A stretch of 15,088 nucleotides of DNA from Echinostoma caproni (Eukaryota > Platyhelminthes > Trematoda > Plagiorchiida > Echinostomatidae), in contig UZAN01041777.1 of NCBI GenBank assembly GCA_900618425.1, positions 21,642 to 36,729 of the forward strand, read 5' to 3'. The notes below the pieces were generated by a model that was not told where the DNA came from, searched no databases, and worked only from the letters and a program-made list of their open reading frames with translations. Of this stretch, positions 8,940-15,088 are shown piece after piece; positions within the stretch are counted from its first letter, which is position 1; the number at the start of each line of letters is the position of its first letter. The position numbers and the translations under genes are program-made.

Positions 8940-9310
8940 TCAGTGTACGTCGTGTTGCTCTGACTATCGCACGTGTATAGCCCTTGTCCACACTAACAAA
9001 CGCACACACATACAAGTCACAAACGATTTGTGACCAGCTTCCGTTTGTCTCAGTCTGTGTGTGTGAATGAACACGCAGACAAGATTCGTCTCTGAAGTGC
9101 GCATGTGCCAATTCGGGGTCGAACATTCGCGATTATGGCACACAGTCCGCACGCGCGTACACACCATACACATCCCGGGGGCACTCACGCAAGCATCGGC
9201 TTTAAATCTAAACAAAGCACAGTGTGCGGTTGTCGAGCTGGTGAGCAGCGTACGTAGAAATAATCGCGATTGTCGAACCGTCGTCAGTCACAACAGCCTC
9301 AGCGGATAGT
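8940..9310. other. Local GC- and CpG-rich stretch, possible promoter or exon
   Basis: This stretch stands out by composition, with many CpG (CCGCACGCGCG near 9147, a 10-bp palindrome AATCGCGATT at 9262-9271) and GT/CA-rich patches. Both strands have short open frames; the plus one runs from ATG 9067 to TAG 9307-9309 (80 codons), with no recognisable domain. A TTTAAAT at about 9201-9207 is a weak TATA-like site. It could be a first exon with its promoter, or a GC-rich repeat. No function is assigned. Confidence 0.25.
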
Positions 9311-10080
9311 GTGTGCCATCAGCCATCGATTTATCGATCAACCATATGTTTATATTGTTGAAGTGATACAATAAGCCTTAAAAACGAAGGAAGAATTTTG
9401 AATTCCGATATTTTGAATCTTCCTACACTCACTGTACATGATTTTATTTAAAGTACAATAATGAGCTAGGTTGGGTTTCCACAGTTTGAATTGTAATATT
9501 TTTTCTACAATGATCAAGAGAGACAGAGAGAGGCCAGGAGGGCTGGTGTGTGACAGAGATACCATCTGTTTGAAACACGTGTTTCACATAACAGCTGTGC
9601 TTGATTCTTTCTTATACCAGCCGGATGATCGGCTATGCGTCCTGTTCTAGACTGGAATGATTGTGGGATGAAAGAACTCGTACCTGTTGCGTCCGACTCA
9701 GATAGATCTAGTGAATTTTTGCGTTCATGAGGTTATTTAACCAAGGATAAATTTCTTCTGCTTGGAAAACCGATTAGATTGAACTGATTAACAGGATTTG
9801 AGACACGAAGACCCACTGGTAATTGTAACCAGCTGTGTATTTGAAGCAGAAAGAAAAATGTTATGCAATGGGACTGGAAGTGGGATTCAATGGAATGTTT
9901 TTAAGGTGACCTGTAGTAATTAAAAGACAATGTGAAACGGATGTTCTATAAAATGTTTACAATTTGCTGATAGCGCCTGGGTTATGAAATGCTAGGGAGA
10001 CCATTCGCATCTAACTAGCAGTTAGTTGTGAGTAGGGGTGCGCGAAAATTGATGCTGATTTGAACTGGTTATCCTTCAGA
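9311..10080. other. AT-rich sequence, no gene seen
   Basis: A nested palindrome ATCGATTTATCGAT is at about 9323-9336, and a purine-rich GA run lies at about 9516-9540. A small hairpin CTAACT 10011-10016 with AGTTAG 10020-10025 is present. No coding or RNA gene was recognised. Confidence 0.45.
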
Positions 10081-10100
10081 CTTTACCTTCCCGCATAACT

Positions 10101-10279
10101 CTCAGTTCTTCCAGTCAACCATACGCCCAGAAGCACTAGACTCCAGTTTCACTCTTATTAGAGCTTATCAGAAGTTTATATCCACTGTCCTGTCCTAGGT
10201 TGGAACTCCGAACACATCGTATGGAAGGTAAAGCTCGAGTCTAGTACCTCTGAGTGTATGGTTGACTGGAAGAACTGAG
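10101..10279. repeat. Inverted repeat with 43-bp arms and 93-bp spacer
   Basis: The left arm 10101-10143 and right arm 10237-10279 are reverse complements at 39 of 43 positions, with the outer 24 (CTCAGTTCTTCCAGTCAACC onward) identical and all four differences transitions. A second complementary pair, CTTTACCTTCC at 10081-10091 and GGAAGGTAAAG at 10223-10233, is arranged as A-B...A'-B' and not nested, so the unit has probably been duplicated and inverted more than once. No open frame or obvious target duplication flanks it. It may be a foldback or MITE-like element, or an inverted piece of a larger repeat. Confidence 0.75.
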
Positions 10280-11876
10280 GACCCTGTGTCAAGGAGAAGT
10301 ATGAAGGATGGTCAGTTCTAATCAACGTTCCATTTCTTTAATTTATTCATAAACTTTTAAAACAGTCTACTTACTACCAACTGAACCGCCAATTAAGGTT
10401 CTTCTGGCGATGCCAACTCTAATCGCTCGATATACGTCCGTATTGTTGAAGTACCACAATTGAAACATTGGATGCAGTCAGTGCACTTCAGTTTCAGTCG
10501 AGTTACGCAATATTAAAGTTGTACGGCCAATGGAATGGCCAGAATTCTTTCAGTGCTAAATACAAACGTTTGTCACCCATTACTGGCCAGTTCTAGCCGA
10601 GGAGGACAAATTAGAACTGCAGATCATTACATCTCAGTGACGAGAGGCTATGTTACTATTGAGCGCTGGCTTTCCAGATCAGCATGTATCACACAACAAA
10701 ACGCTTGCGACCGAAAACCTTTTATTATGAACTCCACAGCTGTCCAATACACGAGTTTTTAAAGATTCACCTGGACGGTTGATTCCCTATCCCACTCCCT
10801 CCGTCTAAGGGCACACCCGAAGGCTTGGTTAGTCTTTGGCTCTATCACTTCCATTCGCTGTTCCATATGCCTGCTAACCTGTTACGAAAGAAGCGAAACC
10901 TAGAGATCAGTCTAGAGCGGAGCTATGTCGGCTGCCTTAGATAACAACTTCTTCAAGTTTCCAAGGCCTTTTAAACAGGCTCTCTGAACCAAGGCCAGAT
11001 AGCCTCTTAATTAACTCCTTGTTCTATGTTGTAGAACCTCAAAACCTTTTAGTTTACGGTGAAAACTTCAAAATCATTAGGTTTCTGTTTATAGTTCTTA
11101 TCTGGTTGACATTCTGTTATTCTTATTACAACTCACTGACGTCCCTTGAGACGGGTGGTTTTTTTTAGGAACTGTGAAGAAAGCTGAACACAGTGTTCTA
11201 AATGAGATCTAACCAAAGCGGTATGAAAATCCATAACTTTTCGAAAGATAATTCCGGCTTACATCGAATGACCTTCCCTCTAACTTTTTCTTCAGCAGTG
11301 ATTCACCGGTTTAACTATCCGAATTAGCTGCTACTTGAATCGCAAGGTAATAAACCTATTTCGCACACTTCGTATGAAGATTGCCGCTCTGGTGTAATGT
11401 TTTCTTTGACTTTTCATCTGGTCCGATTGCGCTCATTGTTGGCATTAGGTAGTATTGCGTCAGACGTGTTGTTACGAGACGATAAACCTCTCCATATACG
11501 TATTTTACCAACAGGTGCGATAAACAAGAAATATAAATAAATTTTTAATGATTACAATATATGAACCTACAGGAAAGGTTTATGCAGCATTTCTCGGCCA
11601 GGATTCATTATTCTATCTCTCACTCTTTTATAAATTTACCTATAGTGTCTCTGTGATTATAAATTTATTTGAGGAGAAAATATGCATTACAAATGGGTCA
11701 CATGGACGGTTGCTTATCAGTCTCCTTCACGTGAAGCACACAGCACTTTCCAAATCTTTTGTACAGAAAAAAGAGTAGTATTTTAGTTTTGCGATGGAGT
11801 TGCTTAAGCTATGATTGTAGTGAAAGCAAGAGACATGATACAAATCAGGAGAGAAACAGACCTGTTTATTTTTAAG
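10280..11876. other. Unique-looking sequence, no convincing gene
   Basis: Short ATG-started frames (10535-10762 and 11548-11778, plus strand) have no recognisable motif. The composition between 10380 and 11000 is somewhat less AT-rich, and it shares ATTGTTGAAGT (near 10442) with a site near 9354, which may indicate repeat material. A T8 run is at about 11159-11166. No RNA gene was seen. Confidence 0.4.
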
Positions 11877-11930
11877 CACTTTCAACCCGCTGAGTTTGAT
11901 ATGCTCAAAGTGTGAAGCGGGTTGACTGTG
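11877..11930. other. Strong stem-loop
   Basis: TCAACCCGCT at 11882-11891 pairs perfectly with AGCGGGTTGA at 11916-11925. Outside a 2x2 internal loop, CAC 11877-11879 pairs with GTG 11928-11930. Inside the loop a smaller hairpin forms, TTTGA 11895-11899 with TCAAA 11905-11909. In AT-rich surroundings this is a notable structure. No host gene or known RNA family is attached, so it could be a small foldback element or chance. Confidence 0.5.
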
Positions 11931-12784
11931 ACATAAGTGATCATTAGTAAAGCCCAGTGACTCGGCAGAACGTCATACGATAATACGGCAGACTATGCAA
12001 AGTAACATGGGTCGCCAAACAGTTCCGGTACGCGTCTGATAGTGAACAGATGCAATAGGTATTTTGCGTATTTATGGTCTAATTATGAGATCGTCGTATT
12101 CACTGCTGCAATGAAAAGTTCAATCCTGGGCACAATTCTCGCCATTGACACTGTCAGGTTTTATCATTCTTGGTGAATAAAGCACATAATGTGACAAACG
12201 CGATGGTTTCAAGGGACGAAAATCATTCTATCACGAAAAAAATAATTCCTAAAATGCGTGTATCGCAAATAATGATTATTTTGACGTTCAAAGAATTTTA
12301 AAATAGAATCATCGTTTTTTAGTAGTTATTGATACACTTGAGTCTACATTTTTCCAGATTGGACCTCAATATCTCTAGGCATAGGGAGGGGGGACCTAAC
12401 ATGACCTCCTGCTTATTGGTTTATCCAACAGCTGCAAGCAACAAGTTTACAGTGTGAACGCCTATCTGCTCATCCATATTTGACTGAAAGTGAGTGTGTA
12501 CTATTTCCCCGAACAGATACGCCGTGCAACAGTTGTTGTTTCTTAAACGTTTACTACTGATGTTGCTGCAAAATACACAAACAAAATTTTGAACCCTATC
12601 AGAAACGATTTAGGATTCTGCATGAAAATGGGCCCGTCCTTTGTTTCAGATGGTATCCTTTCTTCAATTCAAAACAATTTTACCCGTAGGTCTTTATTTC
12701 TTTCAACAAACAATTCCCCCACTTTTTACAAGGTCTGTGGAATAAAGATGAATGTTCCTCCTCTCACTCCTCGTCCCACCATTA
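11931..12784. other. AT-rich sequence, no gene seen
   Basis: No gene or RNA is supported. The last 60 bases become pyrimidine-rich (CCTCCTCTCACTCCTCG near 12758) leading into the tandem repeat. Confidence 0.45.
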
Positions 12785-12826
12785 CGCCACTACTACTACG
12801 CCACTACTACTACGCCACTACTACTA
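12785..12826. repeat. Tandem repeat, 3 copies of a 14-bp unit
   Basis: The unit CGCCACTACTACTA occurs three times without error (12785-12798, 12799-12812, 12813-12826). Each unit contains an internal CTA triplet run, so the array probably grew from a trinucleotide microsatellite. The short open frame crossing it (12589-12837) has no recognisable domain. Confidence 0.95.
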
Positions 12827-13023
12827 TTAAGATGTAACGTGAAAATGTAATATCTTGATTTTTCTATCGTGCACAACGTGATAAGCAAACTTAATACAGA
12901 GCTTACTGCTATCTATACTCACCGAGAGGGAGCCAGAACGTTTTATTTTTAACTCTGCCTATATATGATTCAATTTTTATTCTTTCACCAAAGCGGGTAA
13001 GCACTAAGTGAATCAGAGCGATA

Positions 13024-13061
13024 TCTAATAATGTCAATCCTCTTTTTCTTTTGGTTCACAG
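13024..13061 (+). promoter_or_regulatory. Probable 3' splice acceptor before the cadherin exon
   Basis: A CTAAT branch-point-like motif at about 13024-13028 is followed by a polypyrimidine tract (TCCTCTTTTTCTTTTGG, 13038-13054) and a CAG ending at 13061. The next exon would start at 13062 with a 130-nt 5' UTR containing an in-frame TAA at 13111-13113 before the ATG at 13192. If the organism is a flatworm, the same signal could instead accept a trans-spliced leader. Confidence 0.55.
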
Positions 13062-13191
13062 CATTCTTCACCACGTGTTCCGTGGTTCATTCATTGAATG
13101 ATTTCCGGTTTAACTTTGTAAAAGCAAAACAGAGTTTCGTTCCGGATTCTTCGCCGGAGTGACTTCATTCAGAATATCCAATTCTTTCTTG

Positions 13192-15088
13192 ATGCGGCGA
13201 ACAAGTCAATTGGCTGTGGTTTTTCAATTTATTCTCTCCCTTGCTGGATCCATCGCCGAAGATATACATGTGTATGTGACCGAAGAAGCTCGACAAGGTA
13301 CTGTGATCGCCTCGGGCAATGCACTGGGTTCAATTCAGCTATATTCGGGATCAATTCCTCCGCGTATTTTAAACCGGAAAGATCCTGGTGTGACCAGTCT
13401 GGTATTCAGACAGGCTCCACTCACATCAACTACAGATGCATCCCATGGATCGAGTTGGCAACTGGTCGTCAGTGGACGTTTAGATCGAGAGACAATCTGT
13501 CCTAACACGGCTGACAGTGGTGTTGGCTTGGATTCATCTTCGGAATACAGTAAAACAGACTTTTTCATTGACACCAGTCCAACAACTAGTAGCAATATCG
13601 GCTTGATTCATTCCACTGTAGGCAAAAACGGGCTGAGTGAAACCAACTGTGTTATTGTTCTACGTGTAACCACCGATCAGGAGGGCACTCAAAGAATTCA
13701 TCCTGTCCATGTACATCTACAAGACATCAACGACAATGCACCTAAATGGTCGCAGACATCCACTGTAGTTTGGTTCCGGGATGGTGATCCAGCCGGGACA
13801 AAGCGTCCTATTCCCCTTGCTGCTGACCCTGATCTAGGTCTTAACGCTGTGATTACTTACAGAATTCAGGATATGCATATGTCCGGATCAGTGCCGGTCG
13901 AGTCAGGTTATAGCTCCGGGCATGGACGTCATAGTTCCAATCAACTCAGAGCCACCGACATGTTTGAGCTGACTAAGGAATCGGCCGAGAATGGACTAAC
14001 AGGTAGTAGACTCTCGTTACGCGCCAAAAGAGATATCGATCGTGAAGTGAATCCCCAAGGATGGGATTTACAAATCATTGCTTCAAACACGGAGGGACCT
14101 CATATGCTAAGTAGTCAACTTCTTGTGCATGTGAACATCACTGATGTGAACGACAACGCTCCTCAGTTCTCACGTCTCGAATACGAGCCCCAACTGAATA
14201 ATCAAAAAGTCGGTGTTGTACCTGAGAATGTCCCGGTCGGCCAGGTCTTGGTTCAGTTACACGCGACAGATGCGGACGATGGTATTAATGCTCAAATCCA
14301 CTATGGATTCGCTCCATCTCCTATGCTCAGTTTGCTACGACATTTCTTTGAAATCACCCCGACTGGAGAGTTGAGAGTTCGACAGCAGTTAGATGTTGAT
14401 CACAAAAGTAAAACCGCATCTGTTTCAAGCGAAGACCAGAAATTTGTACTGCCCACAAAGTTGATTTCGTTTCAGGTTCAAGCAGTCGATGGTGCTGAGA
14501 CTGCTTACGCAAAAACGGGCACGGCAACAGTAAAACTGCGAGTGGAAGATGTCGACGACGAAGCTCCGGAAATCCGTGTTCATCCAGTTCACGTTTGGCA
14601 GGTAAACGGTGAAGAGTCAGAATTCGGACAAGGTGAAGTAGAAGTGGCGGTGACTGAAAACGATCCTGCAGGGCAACTGATCGCCTTAGTTGAAGTAAGC
14701 GATCCAGATTATCGAGGCTCAGAAATGGTGAGATGCAGTTTGGTCGGTCCGCGAGCAAATCTATTTCGTTTGTCTCAGCAGGATGTCACTAGTAATGAGT
14801 ACCGACTCTATACAAACAGTCGGTTAGATCGTGAGATGAACGCCAAAATCAAGGTCAATATTGAGTGTCGTGACTTGGCTGATCATGTGACCAATCAGGT
14901 TGTTGGAGTTAATGTGCTTGACATTAACGATCACGCTCCTATATTTGCTGAAAGTGTGTACAGATATACTGTATTGGAAGATGATGGCGAAATGGAAACC
15001 AGCGGCTCTGGGACCACCACAACTAACAATAACAACAATAACATCCAAGGTCGACCTGCTGTAAATAGAACATGGCTAACGTCAGATG
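13192..15088 (+). CDS. Protocadherin-like cadherin, N-terminal part (incomplete at window end)
   Basis: The product is a cell-surface, calcium-dependent adhesion protein of the cadherin superfamily; 632 codons are visible with no stop. The ATG is the first after an in-frame TAA at 13111, and it opens a signal peptide (residues 1-22: RR, a hydrophobic core LAVVFQFILSLAG, then SIA before ED). EC1 (about 23-185) has E31, RLDRE 96-100 and DINDNAP 178-184. EC2 (about 186-325) has AADPDLG at 210-216, DRE 283-285 and DVNDNAP 318-324. EC3 (about 326-460) has PENVPVG with E345, DADDG 360-364 and DVDDEAP 453-459, but DVDH (401-404) replaces DRE. EC4 (about 461-584) has ENDPAG from E489, DPD 504-506, RLDRE 544-548 and DINDHAP 577-583. 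EC5 begins and has a Thr/Asn run (T608-611, N612-617). Repeats of 120-160 residues exceed the usual 110 or so because of inserts. A single uninterrupted exon for several ECs is typical of protocadherins. The transmembrane and cytoplasmic parts lie beyond the window, so the subfamily is uncertain. Confidence 0.95.
   Translation, partial: MRRTSQLAVVFQFILSLAGSIAEDIHVYVTEEARQGTVIASGNALGSIQLYSGSIPPRILNRKDPGVTSLVFRQAPLTSTTDASHGSSWQLVVSGRLDRETICPNTADSGVGLDSSSEYSKTDFFIDTSPTTSSNIGLIHSTVGKNGLSETNCVIVLRVTTDQEGTQRIHPVHVHLQDINDNAPKWSQTSTVVWFRDGDPAGTKRPIPLAADPDLGLNAVITYRIQDMHMSGSVPVESGYSSGHGRHSSNQLRATDMFELTKESAENGLTGSRLSLRAKRDIDREVNPQGWDLQIIASNTEGPHMLSSQLLVHVNITDVNDNAPQFSRLEYEPQLNNQKVGVVPENVPVGQVLVQLHATDADDGINAQIHYGFAPSPMLSLLRHFFEITPTGELRVRQQLDVDHKSKTASVSSEDQKFVLPTKLISFQVQAVDGAETAYAKTGTATVKLRVEDVDDEAPEIRVHPVHVWQVNGEESEFGQGEVEVAVTENDPAGQLIALVEVSDPDYRGSEMVRCSLVGPRANLFRLSQQDVTSNEYRLYTNSRLDREMNAKIKVNIECRDLADHVTNQVVGVNVLDINDHAPIFAESVYRYTVLEDDGEMETSGSGTTTTNNNNNNIQGRPAVNRTWLTSD

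Noticed and set aside
13335..13595. Minus-strand open frame of 86 codons
   Set aside because: It is antisense to EC1 of the cadherin exon, with no recognisable motif.
14354..14758. 134-codon minus-strand open frame
   Set aside because: It lies antisense inside the EC3-EC4 coding sequence of the cadherin gene and has no domain. It is a shadow of the real frame.
1..15088. CRISPR array, prokaryotic operon or phage
   Set aside because: There are no direct-repeat and spacer arrays or compact gene packing. Introns, retroelements and a cadherin indicate an animal genome.

Overview
This is eukaryotic DNA of roughly 40% GC, gene-poor and crowded with decayed retroelements, ending in the first large coding exon of a cadherin-superfamily gene. 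The mix suggests an invertebrate, most likely a flatworm such as a digenean trematode: a Penelope-like element with a GIY-YIG endonuclease, LINE debris, a tRNA-derived short element, and a protocadherin-like protein with unusually long, insert-bearing cadherin repeats. The taxon is inferred from general impression. No sequence here proves it.

Layout. Positions 2-644 (+) are the frameshifted 3' part of a Penelope-like element (PLE). It is followed at 822-905 by a tail that folds like a mutated hammerhead ribozyme. A GC-richer, repeat-like block (about 1660-2060) and a tRNA-derived SINE-like unit on the minus strand (2222-2345) come next. From 2.35 to 8.4 kb I see no convincing gene: one unassigned open stretch (3345-3716), a repeat-like block with a polyadenylation signal (about 4585-5040), a small LINE reverse-transcriptase C-terminal remnant (5613-5876), and two longer open frames without family resemblance (6414-6815 and 7917-8300). 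At 8437-8522 a second copy of the hammerhead-like tail lies in the opposite orientation and without any PLE body. A locally GC- and CpG-rich stretch covers 8940-9310. A 43-bp near-perfect inverted repeat (10101-10143 / 10237-10279), a strong hairpin (11877-11930) and a 14-bp tandem repeat (12785-12826) punctuate otherwise featureless sequence.

The only confident protein-coding gene starts at 13192 (+) and runs off the end of the window. It has 632 visible codons with a signal peptide, four cadherin (EC) repeats and the start of a fifth. A polypyrimidine-AG acceptor at 13036-13061 probably opens this exon, leaving a short 5' UTR. The genes do not form a pathway. The retroelement remnants are most likely intron or upstream flank of the cadherin gene.

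The most interesting signal is the pair of divergent hammerhead-like tails, one attached to a PLE and one free. PLEs are known to carry hammerhead ribozymes, and small non-autonomous hammerhead elements (retrozymes) are known in animals. The free copy is therefore a candidate solo pseudo-LTR or retrozyme-like relic.
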